Source: an uncultured Draconibacterium sp. (GTDB taxonomy: Bacteria > Bacteroidota > Bacteroidia > Bacteroidales > Prolixibacteraceae). Taken from it: a stretch of 64,000 nt of DNA. The position numbers were made by a program, and so were the translations under genes. Where the stretch lies: the NCBI RefSeq assembly GCF_963677155.1, contig NZ_OY781884.1, forward strand, positions 1,224,001 to 1,288,000, given 5' to 3'. Shown piece after piece: positions 53,961 through 62,977 of the stretch; the stretch's first letter is position 1; every line of letters starts with the position of its first letter. The notes under the pieces are model-generated. The model made no database searches and had not been told where the DNA came from. It saw only the letters and a program-made list of their open reading frames with translations.

Positions 53961-56564
53961 TCAATTATTTACAAGATCAAGAATAGCATGTGACAGGAAA
54001 ATATATTCGGCAGAGCCGCCAATGGTAACTTCATTTTCGCCCCATAAAAATGGCCAGTCGTCCTTATTTTCAAAAAAATCGGGTTTTAACAACAACAATC
54101 CGGGAACAATTCCACCGGCAATGGTTGTAAAATCTGCCCTGTTATTTCCGTAGGCCACTTTTTTGGATTTTGTTCCTACCGCATTTACAAACGATATATT
54201 TGAATACGGGTGACAACCAAAAATATAGTTCAGTCCTTTAAAAACATACTCTTTATCAATTACATCGGGAAAAGCTTTGTGTGCATGATAGTTGGTAATG
54301 GCTGCATTTACAACCATTCCGCTACCACCCCATCCGCTTCCCGAAATCGGCACACCATAAGGATTGTTTTCCTCCATTGCTTCCAACGATGCCTTGTAGT
54401 TAACAATGTAGCCTCTCAGTTTTGTTTTGTATGCGTTATCCATATACGGAATGGCTTTTAACGCTGGATTTAAGCTTCTGCTGGCAAAAAACATTTGTCC
54501 AAAATCGCGACCACCTGTTGGCTGATCCAGAATTGGCCATAGCTTTTCTTCAAAACGATCTCGATATTTTTGTTCTTTTGTGGTAATGTAAAGCTCAAGA
54601 ACCGTACTCAAATCGGCTCCACGCGCCATCATTCTCATCCAGGGTTCGCCAGTATCGCTATTGTTTTTTATGGCTTCGTCTGCCTCTTCCACTAACTTCA
54701 CAGCGTATTCTAAACATTTACCGGCCAATTCATCATTGTAGCCTTTCAGCGCACGGCTGGCTGCTGAAAAAGTTGCTGCCGTTTGATAATCCAAAAACGA
54801 GCTGCGGTTAGTAAAAGCCCAGCGATCGTCCATTGTTCCACTCGAAACACCGTCGGTTTCAAATGGGTCTAACTCTGAGTTATATGGTAGATTATCGGTT
54901 TCTGTCATCGCATCGCCAAGGTGATGATACTGGTGCAGGTTGGGTACAATAATACCGCGCACCGGGTGTCCAATATTTTCTACCTGTGCCACCAGGTTTA
55001 ACACCCCATGTTCAATTTGCTGCAACACATCGGGCTGTCCATCGGGACGATGAATGTCGACATAACGTGTTTTCTGGTCGATGTAGGTCTGATCTCTATC
55101 AACACCAAATTGTTCCCATAATCCAACAAATTCAGTTATTACACTGTTGTGCGAACCGGTTTGAATGTCAAAATCACCGGCATCAAACCAGCCTCCAACG
55201 GCCATTCCTGGAATATGTTCGAGTGGTTTGTATTTTGTATCAGTAGTTGGGCCTTGTTCGTAACCATCAAAATGCTGATGATTTAACGGAGCCTGTAAAC
55301 AATCGTCTTTGTAGGGTTCGCCATGCCAGGTTCGATAGGCTTCATTCACCTGCATGTGATCCATTTGCACGGGAAACCACACATCGAAAGTGGGCTGCCA
55401 GATATTGTTGTAAACATCAGTATCTATGGAAAATGTGTTTGTTTTTTGATCGCCGTATTGAATGCAGTAAATTCCAGGTTCTTTAATTACACTGAAATCG
55501 AATTTAGCGTAATTGTATCGTTTGTAGTCTCCCCATATCTTAACCTCGCCTTTCAGCTTTTCTACAAAATCGCCCTCTTCAGTAACCTTTAGTAATGAAG
55601 CTGTTTTTAAAGGAGTATCATTTTTATCCAGTTCAATTACTGCTACTTTTTCTTGATCGGGGACATAGCCAACCTGCGAAAAACCAACGACCGGTTTACG
55701 TACCCAGTTGTTTATTGCATTAGGTTCAAGGTACCAACTTAGTACTTTCCCAGTTTTTTCTGCAGGAAGTAAACTGCGCACAATAAACCAACCATTTTGC
55801 GCCACATTTCGGCCATCGAACAACATCAGCTCGGTTTCGCTTTTAATTTTTATCAGCCGTTCGGTATCTTCAGGAGCCATAACAAGCATATTTCCGCTGG
55901 CTAAAGGAAAAGGAACAATAAATTCGTCTTTTCCCCGGTCATCGAAAGTGGTATGTCCTGCAAACTGGTGTATCTTTTTGCTTCCGGGTTCTATTTTAGT
56001 ATCACTCGACGGGTAACGGGGAAACGTTCCCGGTTTACCATCCATCAGATACATTTTTTCGAAATAAGCCGCTGGTAGAAACTCAAGATTAAAACCGGCT
56101 CTCCCTTGTAATTTTTCAGGGAGTGGCTCATCAAGAATTACATTAATCTCTACCCCCTCACCTTTCGCGGTTACAAGCAACTTCGATTCAAAATCAAGCT
56201 CATCGTAACGCAAAGTAACTTCAATTGAGTTATTTTCACGATCTACTTTCCGCTCAGTCACTTCGGGGACCAAATCCCATTGTTCAGGAGTGTTTTGAAG
56301 TCGTACTGCCCCACCGGTAGAGGTGCGTACGCCATGATGTATAATTTCTACAGCTGCCGTTTTTTCATCAAAGAACATTCCATTGTATTCGCTGCTAAAA
56401 ACAAGAATATTTACACCTGTCTTCTCAAAATACTCCAGTTCGTTCACCTTCATCTTTTGCCCAAAAACAGCATACGAACAGCTTAACAGAAACAAAGCCA
56501 AAATCCCATTCATTAACTTTTTCCCGGTGGAAAAGCATTGTTTACTTTTCTCTGTTTTAGTCAT
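53961..56564 (-). CDS. GH9 family glycosidase with unusual N-terminal domain
   Basis: An 867-residue secreted GH9 protein. Parts: signal peptide (about 18-36; ATG 18 codons in is an alternative start), an extra beta-rich domain of about 250 residues (37-288) that I do not recognise, a CelD-type Ig-like domain (about 290-385, VVGFSQVGYVPDQEKVAVIE), and the (alpha/alpha)6 catalytic domain with Asp461 and Asp464 in GGWFDAGDFD and Glu845 in NEVTIGGSAEY. All three active-site positions are filled. GH9 is mainly known for endo-glucanases; here the xylan setting leaves its substrate open: mixed-linkage glucan or xyloglucan associated with xylan, or an undescribed specificity. Confidence 0.88.
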   Translation of the reverse strand: MTKTEKSKQCFSTGKKLMNGILALFLLSCSYAVFGQKMKVNELEYFEKTGVNILVFSSEYNGMFFDEKTAAVEIIHHGVRTSTGGAVRLQNTPEQWDLVPEVTERKVDRENNSIEVTLRYDELDFESKLLVTAKGEGVEINVILDEPLPEKLQGRAGFNLEFLPAAYFEKMYLMDGKPGTFPRYPSSDTKIEPGSKKIHQFAGHTTFDDRGKDEFIVPFPLASGNMLVMAPEDTERLIKIKSETELMLFDGRNVAQNGWFIVRSLLPAEKTGKVLSWYLEPNAINNWVRKPVVGFSQVGYVPDQEKVAVIELDKNDTPLKTASLLKVTEEGDFVEKLKGEVKIWGDYKRYNYAKFDFSVIKEPGIYCIQYGDQKTNTFSIDTDVYNNIWQPTFDVWFPVQMDHMQVNEAYRTWHGEPYKDDCLQAPLNHQHFDGYEQGPTTDTKYKPLEHIPGMAVGGWFDAGDFDIQTGSHNSVITEFVGLWEQFGVDRDQTYIDQKTRYVDIHRPDGQPDVLQQIEHGVLNLVAQVENIGHPVRGIIVPNLHQYHHLGDAMTETDNLPYNSELDPFETDGVSSGTMDDRWAFTNRSSFLDYQTAATFSAASRALKGYNDELAGKCLEYAVKLVEEADEAIKNNSDTGEPWMRMMARGADLSTVLELYITTKEQKYRDRFEEKLWPILDQPTGGRDFGQMFFASRSLNPALKAIPYMDNAYKTKLRGYIVNYKASLEAMEENNPYGVPISGSGWGGSGMVVNAAITNYHAHKAFPDVIDKEYVFKGLNYIFGCHPYSNISFVNAVGTKSKKVAYGNNRADFTTIAGGIVPGLLLLKPDFFENKDDWPFLWGENEVTIGGSAEYIFLSHAILDLVNN

Positions 56565-56613
56565 AATCGTTTTATTAGGTTATTAGTATAAATGTTTTAA
56601 AAGTTTGGTTCTA

Positions 56614-58686
56614 CTATTGACTTCTTCGAACACGGTGTCTGTCACGCTCAAGTAGCTCATCCATGTTAAACATTGGGCGCTCCAGTTCATAAGGAATTGG
56701 TTGTTTACTGAATTGCTGAAAATACAGCGTACAGGCATCTTTCCACTCCTGTGCATTCATACTCTGTTCTGTAAGCTTATGCTGAATAGCTTCAAATCGT
56801 TCCGCATCGACAAAACGCTCGGCCTTGTCCCAAACGCGCTGAAATTCCCGCACTTGATTCACACCTTCGTCATAGCGGTAGCATAGCTCATTCCAAAGTG
56901 TTCTGCCATTCTTCATTTTATGATCCCACGAAACATGATGAAACCAAAGTAAAAGTACCTCGGGACAAGTATTCAGGTTGGCTAACTGGCTGGCAAGCGG
57001 CTCGTGATACTGACTAATTGCATTGCTGCCCGTAGCCGTACGATCAAATCCAATCCCCAAAGAATCGGCCTGATGGTAATATGGAGGAGTCCAGTCTGCA
57101 CGCATACCACGCGGAGCCCACCATGGGCCTGGTCCGTAATGTGCATGTGCCGAGAATATGTGGTGAAGCCCTAAAGGCATCATGTAATTAACAGTGGCTT
57201 CGTGACTGTTGAGCATCATTTGTTTTACGGGCTGCAAAAACGACAAATTCCACTCCAGGTCATATGAGCTTGTTTCTTTATCTAAATTTTCTGGTCCGAA
57301 AGTAAGTTTCAACCATTCATCAGCTATTTGAGCACTGCTAATAGAATTATCCCAGGCTTGACGACCAAATGCATACCAGTTGGCTTGAGCAAAATCGTGA
57401 CCACACCAGTTGGCATCGAGCCCAATGTTTGCTACGCCGGCAATAGCGCTGTATTTCTGATTGAAAAGACTGCCATCGGTGCAACGGGCAACCGTACTTC
57501 CGGTACCTTCCTGCCAGGTTTCGCTTTTTAGAAATTCTTCCCACATGGTAGCCAGAAAAACCAGATGTACAGATTGGCCTAAATATTCCATTGTAACCTG
57601 AAGTTCAGGCATTACAGTTGTCTTTTTCATTGCGCCAAATAATGGGCTAAACGGTTCGCGCGGCTGAAAATCGACAGGACCGTTTTTTACCTGAATAATC
57701 ACATTATCATGAAATTGTCCATCCAGTGGCACAAATTCATTGTATGCTTGTTTGGCACGGTCTTCATCTGACGGATCGTAAACAAAGGCACGCCACATAA
57801 CAATTCCGTTGTAGGGTTCGAGTGCTTCGGCCATCATATTCGCTCCATCGGCGTGATTCCGCCCAAAGTTTTGCGGTCCGGGTTGTCCTTCGCTGTTTGC
57901 TTTTACCAGAAAGCCTCCAAAATCGGGAATCAAATCATATATTTCTTTTACTTTCTCCTTCCACCAAGCTTTTACAGCAGGATCAAGAGGATCAGCAGTT
58001 TCAAGCCCCCCAATTACTTCAGGCGAAGCAAAATTTACAGACAAGTAGGTTTTTATTCCATAGGGGCGCAGTACATCGGCAACAGCTTTTGCCCGCTCTA
58101 AAACAGGCGTGGTTAACATGGTTGGCGAAGCATTTACATTGTTCAATACTGTTGCATTAATTCCTACCGAAGCATTGGCCCTGGCATATTCTTTCCAAAG
58201 TTTTATATCTTCTGAGGATACTTCCATCGAATCGATTCCTCGCCAAAAGATAGAACGTCCGGCATAGCCCCGTTCAACGCTTCCGTCCAGGTTATCCCAG
58301 TGGTTTAGCAAACGTAAATTATACGACGGATTTACAACTTCGTCACTTATCGATTCACCAGTTTGTTGCCTGCGTAAAATTTCGAAAGCACCGTACAACA
58401 AACCTGCATCAGTTTTAGCTTGTATGCTTTCACCGTTTATACGAAAGCCATCCTCTTTCAAAAGTTTATCTTTTACAATCTTCAACTCAATAACCTGGCC
58501 GGCTTTCCCCTGCCAACCATTCTTTAGTTCGGTAATTGCAATGTCGATGGTGGGTGATTTTTTTGAACACTTTACTTCAACAGGGATCGTGCTTTTGGCT
58601 CGCAGCCACAAGTTGTGTCCATTTTCGGCCCTTATTCCGGTACTTATTAAAACAAAAGTTAAAAGTGCTGTCAGGAACTTGGTCAT
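56614..58686 (-). CDS. GH67 alpha-glucuronidase
   Basis: A 690-residue secreted enzyme that removes (4-O-methyl)glucuronic acid from the non-reducing terminal xylose of oligosaccharides. Signal peptide 1-20 (STGIRA). N-terminal beta-domain, TIM barrel with predicted acid Glu266 in LVKANSEGQPGP, Asp339 in VKNGPVDFQ, and the ELQVTMEYLGQSVHL strand carrying the other acidic residue, then a long helical C-terminal domain (about 470-690). The length and all blocks match the family. Complements GH115, which works on internal decorations. Confidence 0.95.
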   Translation of the reverse strand: MTKFLTALLTFVLISTGIRAENGHNLWLRAKSTIPVEVKCSKKSPTIDIAITELKNGWQGKAGQVIELKIVKDKLLKEDGFRINGESIQAKTDAGLLYGAFEILRRQQTGESISDEVVNPSYNLRLLNHWDNLDGSVERGYAGRSIFWRGIDSMEVSSEDIKLWKEYARANASVGINATVLNNVNASPTMLTTPVLERAKAVADVLRPYGIKTYLSVNFASPEVIGGLETADPLDPAVKAWWKEKVKEIYDLIPDFGGFLVKANSEGQPGPQNFGRNHADGANMMAEALEPYNGIVMWRAFVYDPSDEDRAKQAYNEFVPLDGQFHDNVIIQVKNGPVDFQPREPFSPLFGAMKKTTVMPELQVTMEYLGQSVHLVFLATMWEEFLKSETWQEGTGSTVARCTDGSLFNQKYSAIAGVANIGLDANWCGHDFAQANWYAFGRQAWDNSISSAQIADEWLKLTFGPENLDKETSSYDLEWNLSFLQPVKQMMLNSHEATVNYMMPLGLHHIFSAHAHYGPGPWWAPRGMRADWTPPYYHQADSLGIGFDRTATGSNAISQYHEPLASQLANLNTCPEVLLLWFHHVSWDHKMKNGRTLWNELCYRYDEGVNQVREFQRVWDKAERFVDAERFEAIQHKLTEQSMNAQEWKDACTLYFQQFSKQPIPYELERPMFNMDELLERDRHRVRRSQ

Positions 58687-58715
58687 TCTATCTAATTTTC
58701 TTTTTGTCTGTTCTA

Positions 58716-60668
58716 TTAATTATTCACGATCAGTAATCCGCCGTTGCCAGGAATCGAAATCTTTATTTCCTGACTTTTAGCTAATCGTTCAGTTTCAAGT
58801 TTTCCATTCAACCCTGCATCGTCGGTATATATTCGATAGTTGCTTCCGGCAGCTATCATTGGCAGTTTTATCGTTAATTCCATGGTTTCTTTCTGTGCAT
58901 TAATACCAGCCACATACCAGGTATCGCCATGTCTGCGCGCCAACACCACATATTTTCCGGGGTAACCGTCGATAAAACGCACTTCGTCCCATGTAGTTGG
59001 TACTTCTTTCAAAAAATTGATGGCCCATTCAGGGGCATCTGTAAGATTGTTGGGCGCCAGTGCAAAATGCTGCACTGCACTTTGAAACAGAACAGCTGTT
59101 GCCAAAGCATAAACATCCGAAGTCATTCGTTTTGTTCCTCTTCCCGGCGTATTGTTGGCATTGTAAAACTCGTTTAGGGCACTTCCACCAAAATCCATGC
59201 TGCCAACGGCATTGCGGATGAAAGGATGCAAACAAGCATTTAAAGCTTCGATGTCGCAACTGTGCTGTCCGAAATGTAGATTTTCGCTGGCACGCACTGC
59301 TTCGGCAGAGGCAAAGTTTGGGAACATGCGTTCCCACCCACGTGGCAAGGTACAACCGTGAAAAACAACCAACAGGCCATAATCGTTGGCATCATACAAA
59401 ATGTTTTCGTATAGTTTCAGGGTAAGCTGTTTGTCGCCACCAAAAAAGTCGACTTTAATTCCCCTGATTCCAATACTTTTCATCCAGGCCATTTCTTTGC
59501 GCCGGGTAATGGTATTATCCATAATTCCGCGAGGCCCTTGTGGAGCATCGTTCCAGTAACCGTTGGAATTGTACCACAAATACAAAGCAACATCTTTTGA
59601 GGCAGCATATTTCGCCAACTCTTCAATTTTGTCGCGACCAATCTGCGTATCCCACAAGGCATCTACCAAAACGGTTTCAAATCCCATTGCAGCGCTAAAA
59701 TCAATGTATTCTTTTTGAACATCAAAAGTTGTTGCACCATCCATTTTTATGATCCAACTCCAACTGCCGCTTCCGTATTTATATTCTTGCGAGGCCACGT
59801 AAAGTGGCTCCACAACATCGAAAGGGATGGTAGTTTCAACAATTGGAGCCAATGTTTCACCAACGGTAATGATTCGCCAGGGAGTAAATCCTGGCAAAGG
59901 AATACCGGCCGTGTTTGTGCCGTTTCCGTTGTTTTCTTCTTGTAAAGGATATGCAATTGAGTAGCTTTTGTCTTCATTACCGACCAGGCGGCTGGCACAA
60001 TAACGGCTGTCAACTCCTGTCTCCGAAATCAGTACCCAACCTTCATCATTCACTTTAAACAAACAGGGAAAAGTGTATCCAAATCCCCATCCGTTTTTTC
60101 CCATTTCATCGTCAAGTGTATAATCAGTTTCGTAGCTGGGAGCGGTACGGGCAAAACCTGTCATGGGTTTCATTTGCGGACACAAAAAGGTTGTAGTTCC
60201 TTCAGGGAATACAAAGCCCGTTGATTCGCGTTTTACCACGCAACTTCGCGTTTCTTTTTGCGGATGCACTTTATATCGAAAAGCAATGTTATTATTGCTT
60301 ACCTGAAAAACTACATCAAAAACTGCTTTATCATTTTTCAGAAATGAAAAAACAGCTTCGTTAGCCGTGTACTCTACCTTGCTTTGTTTAATGTTTCGGA
60401 GTTCGTAAGAATCGGATATTTGATTTGTTTGAACCGGCTCGGAAAGGGTAAGTTCCTGTGTAAAATCACCAATATTGGTTTCCATTCCGAGTGGAGATTC
60501 TTTGATAAAAGTTTTACTGTTTAACAAAACACTGTAAACAGGTACTCCATTATTAATTTCCACTGAAACGACTAGTTTCCCGTCAGGACTTGTTATTTGA
60601 TTTTGTTGAGCTGATATTGGGCCAATAATAAGAATAAAAAATATTGCCAGAATATAATTCTTCACCAT
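58716..60668 (-). CDS. GH97 glycosidase, retaining alpha-galactosidase type
   Basis: A 650-residue secreted GH97. Signal peptide to about residue 20 (GPISAQ). N-terminal super-sandwich (25-290), TIM barrel (about 300-550), C-terminal beta-sandwich. The strand GIKVDFFGGD provides Asp407 at the nucleophile position of the retaining group, while the extra Glu base of the inverting SusB type is not seen at the matching place. FHGCTLPRGWERMFPN is the adjoining family signature. Fits removal of alpha-galactose from complex xylan side chains. First gene of the seven-gene operon ending at GH51. Confidence 0.9.
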   Translation of the reverse strand: MVKNYILAIFFILIIGPISAQQNQITSPDGKLVVSVEINNGVPVYSVLLNSKTFIKESPLGMETNIGDFTQELTLSEPVQTNQISDSYELRNIKQSKVEYTANEAVFSFLKNDKAVFDVVFQVSNNNIAFRYKVHPQKETRSCVVKRESTGFVFPEGTTTFLCPQMKPMTGFARTAPSYETDYTLDDEMGKNGWGFGYTFPCLFKVNDEGWVLISETGVDSRYCASRLVGNEDKSYSIAYPLQEENNGNGTNTAGIPLPGFTPWRIITVGETLAPIVETTIPFDVVEPLYVASQEYKYGSGSWSWIIKMDGATTFDVQKEYIDFSAAMGFETVLVDALWDTQIGRDKIEELAKYAASKDVALYLWYNSNGYWNDAPQGPRGIMDNTITRRKEMAWMKSIGIRGIKVDFFGGDKQLTLKLYENILYDANDYGLLVVFHGCTLPRGWERMFPNFASAEAVRASENLHFGQHSCDIEALNACLHPFIRNAVGSMDFGGSALNEFYNANNTPGRGTKRMTSDVYALATAVLFQSAVQHFALAPNNLTDAPEWAINFLKEVPTTWDEVRFIDGYPGKYVVLARRHGDTWYVAGINAQKETMELTIKLPMIAAGSNYRIYTDDAGLNGKLETERLAKSQEIKISIPGNGGLLIVNN

Positions 60669-60803
60669 TTAAATTAGAATTAGTAATAATTGATTTAGTT
60701 CTCTGTACTTCTCTCTGCAACCGCCTGTATCTTTCATTTTTAATGAATCCAGAATCAAACGATTATTTCAAAAACTAAATTAAACTTAAACCAATTAATC
60801 CAT

Positions 60804-60839
60804 ATTCTAATTTAGATAATCTAATTCTAATTTTAGATA
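60804..60839. promoter_or_regulatory. Direct repeats 20 bases apart upstream of the GH97 operon
   Basis: ATTCTAATTTAGATA at 60804-60818 recurs at 60824-60839 with one extra T. The offset of two helix turns is what a dimeric AraC-type regulator such as the HTCS would need. Base composition is very AT-rich, so chance is possible. Confidence 0.35.
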
Positions 60840-60906
60840 TTATTCCAAAATCCCGTTGCGATTAGCCCCATACAGCAACACTTTCATCACTTTTTTGAAT
60901 AAAAAG

Positions 60907-60965
60907 GCCTAAAATGTAATACGCAACAGATCGCTTTCAATTCTGTTGCGTATTACATTTTAGGC
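60907..60965 (-). terminator. Perfect 24-bp inverted repeat, terminator of the esterase operon
   Basis: Arms 60907-60930 and 60942-60965 are exact reverse complements with an 11-base loop. On the minus strand it lies 14 bases after the esterase stop and is followed by CTTTTTATTC. The stem is far longer than usual for a terminator and mostly AT. Confidence 0.8.
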
Positions 60966-60979
60966 GCAATCATTAAGTT

Positions 60980-61867
60980 CTAATTTTTCGATTCAAATTT
61001 CCATTCATCATCGTTACACAAACCACAGTCGTCGCCAACAAACATTTTCGACGCTTCCTTGTCGCCTTTCATTTGCCACTGGTACCAGGCAGTTGCCACT
61101 TTTGCAAATTCTCCTCCGTGTGGCTCACGATAAGTTCCGCCATGGCCCACATCCAAATTTGCCACAAATACAGGAACGTGGTTTATGCGCTTGTAATCGT
61201 CCATGCCATTATTGTATGCAATATCTGTTTCGCCACCTAAAATATATAGCGTTGGTGTGTGCAACTTTTTCAGGTCATCTTTTTTCAGATCAGGCATCCC
61301 GGGAAAACCAGTAATGGGATCAATAAAAATACCACTGTTACAAACTACAGTTGTTGTTACCCGCTTATCGGGTGCAATTTCGAGCGTTTGTAACCCACCA
61401 CACGACATTCCGCTTACTGCGATATTTTTCACATCAATCTTTTTGTAATACGGACTGTTCTTATCGCTGTTTTGCGCGATAGCCCAATCAATGGCATCGG
61501 CTAACTGCGACGATTGCGAACGGCCACCGCCTTGTTCGCCTTCCGCAGGCATAGGGCCAATGGCAATTACCAAAAATCCGTGCGATGCCACTTCATTCAG
61601 AAAATTAATATGCTCCCATGGTGAGTTGGCACAAGCTCCGTTCCCCCAGGCTATAATGGGTAATTTGTTCTTCTTACCAAAAACACTTAGATCCTGAGGC
61701 CGGAACACGGTGTGTGTAGACAACGAAGGTTCAGAAATCACTATGGCTTTGTACTCGCCTGTTCCGCCGTCTTCAACTACCCGTTGAGCAGCTTCCTGTG
61801 CATTAGCCTGAAAGAAAACCAACGCAGAGAAAATACTGGTAAATACCAGTTGATACATTTTTTTCAT
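60980..61867 (-). CDS. Secreted alpha/beta-hydrolase, probable carbohydrate esterase
   Basis: A 295-residue secreted alpha/beta-hydrolase of the dienelactone-hydrolase/chlorophyllase-like group. Signal peptide 1-24 (FFQANAQ). Nucleophile Ser155 in VSGMSCGG; the later GGETDIAY and VGHGGTY segments can supply the Asp and His. A Cys-rich tail (DDCGLCNDDEW) closes the protein. ATG 61867 is preferred; the longer frame begins with TTG. Last gene of the carboxylesterase-TAXI-esterase operon. In this locus it could remove acetyl, feruloyl or glucuronoyl ester groups, but the sequence does not decide among them. Confidence 0.8.
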   Translation of the reverse strand: MKKMYQLVFTSIFSALVFFQANAQEAAQRVVEDGGTGEYKAIVISEPSLSTHTVFRPQDLSVFGKKNKLPIIAWGNGACANSPWEHINFLNEVASHGFLVIAIGPMPAEGEQGGGRSQSSQLADAIDWAIAQNSDKNSPYYKKIDVKNIAVSGMSCGGLQTLEIAPDKRVTTTVVCNSGIFIDPITGFPGMPDLKKDDLKKLHTPTLYILGGETDIAYNNGMDDYKRINHVPVFVANLDVGHGGTYREPHGGEFAKVATAWYQWQMKGDKEASKMFVGDDCGLCNDDEWKFESKN

Positions 61868-61900
61868 AATACTATGTTTTGTCTTAAAATAATGATTCAA

Positions 61901-62977
61901 TTATTTGAAGTAGCCAGCTTCTCGGTAATACCTTTCAGCACCCGGATGCAAAGGAACACCAAAGTTTTGCCAAACGGTATTTTGATCGTAGGAATAAATG
62001 CGGATATACCATTTCAGCTGACCGCGATTTTCATCAATTGCTTTGGCCAAATCGTAAGCAGCCTGCTCCGGAGCGTCATCGCGAATAAAAAAGGCTTCGC
62101 CGGAACGACCAACAGTTTTGATTCTTCTATCAAGCCCATTCAACAGACACTGTTGCGCATCAACAAGTTCAGCGTCAACATTATTATCAACGATTGTTTG
62201 AAGCAATTCGTCGGGCAATTCCAGAAAATGCAAGTCGTATTTCTGGCTGATGCTTGTCCAGAATGAAGATTCGGGATTCATGGCCGGACTGGCAAGAAAG
62301 CCCGAGATGATATCAAAATCGCCATCAAGCGCCTCATCAAGCGAAACGCCGTATTTTCCGCCCCATGCCTTAATGTCGTCCGCACTAATTCCATAAAAAT
62401 CCAAAACCGATTTCATATTTCCATCGATCCCCATTATGCGCACAGGCATCTGCTGTTTTTTTATTTGATCGAAACTTTTAATTCCTGAGTCCTTTTTTAT
62501 AGCAATCAGAAAGTAAAATGGATCCTCTATTTTGGCAACCAGCCGCAGGTTTTTAAACGGTCCTTTCCCCGCCAGCTGTCCGTGATAGGCAGAACTAAGC
62601 ATAGCACTTGATGTAACACCAAAATCAACGGGTGCATCAACACGTACATTTACTCCATCTTCCAAATTAACTTCGTCAAGCGGAGGTGGATAATCGTTTT
62701 CTGATACCAAACGCGGCCCGTAAGTTCGGTTACAATTGCGGCAAAGAATTACAGAATACCCAAGTGGTTCCATAGCATCTCGTGCAAAATCGCCCAACTC
62801 TCCCCAAGGGCAGCCATTCGCACAGGCCGACGCCATTACCGGTCGTTTAACCGCCCAGCCGGTTTCACCAACATCAAGATCTTCCTGCGCCTGAAGAGGG
62901 CAAACCGATGTCGCCAATAACAGAAATAAGGCCACCGGCAATAATTTTACCAGTGGCCTTTGTATCAAGACTTTCAT
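61901..62977 (-). CDS. TAXI-family TRAP-type solute-binding protein, orphan
   Basis: A 358-residue secreted protein of the TAXI (TRAP-associated extracytoplasmic immunogenic) binding-protein family: GVTSSAMLSSAYHGQ, LRLVAKIEDPFYFLIAIKKDSGIKSFDQIKK, PVRIMGIDGNMKSVLDFYGIS, and the late VPLHPGAERYYREAGY end. Signal peptide 1-30. It has four cysteines in two close pairs (CANGC, 52-56; CRNC, 79-82), not usual for the family and suggesting disulfides or metal binding. No TRAP membrane subunit is nearby. Its ATG overlaps the TAA of the carboxylesterase gene (TAATG), so the two are translationally coupled. Ligand unknown; an aromatic or uronic acid released by the neighbouring esterases is a guess. 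Confidence 0.82.
   Translation of the reverse strand: MKVLIQRPLVKLLPVALFLLLATSVCPLQAQEDLDVGETGWAVKRPVMASACANGCPWGELGDFARDAMEPLGYSVILCRNCNRTYGPRLVSENDYPPPLDEVNLEDGVNVRVDAPVDFGVTSSAMLSSAYHGQLAGKGPFKNLRLVAKIEDPFYFLIAIKKDSGIKSFDQIKKQQMPVRIMGIDGNMKSVLDFYGISADDIKAWGGKYGVSLDEALDGDFDIISGFLASPAMNPESSFWTSISQKYDLHFLELPDELLQTIVDNNVDAELVDAQQCLLNGLDRRIKTVGRSGEAFFIRDDAPEQAAYDLAKAIDENRGQLKWYIRIYSYDQNTVWQNFGVPLHPGAERYYREAGYFK

Larger units (their letters stand above)
60669..60979. other. Intergenic region between GH97 and the esterase gene
   Basis: 311 bases. It holds the presumed promoter region of the GH97-to-GH51 operon with a pair of direct repeats (60804-60839) and the large inverted repeat 60907-60965. 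No gene. Confidence 0.65.

Noticed and set aside
61712-62266. 184-codon plus-strand open frame opposite the esterase and TAXI genes
   Set aside because: Antisense to two supported genes, with no signal peptide or family features.
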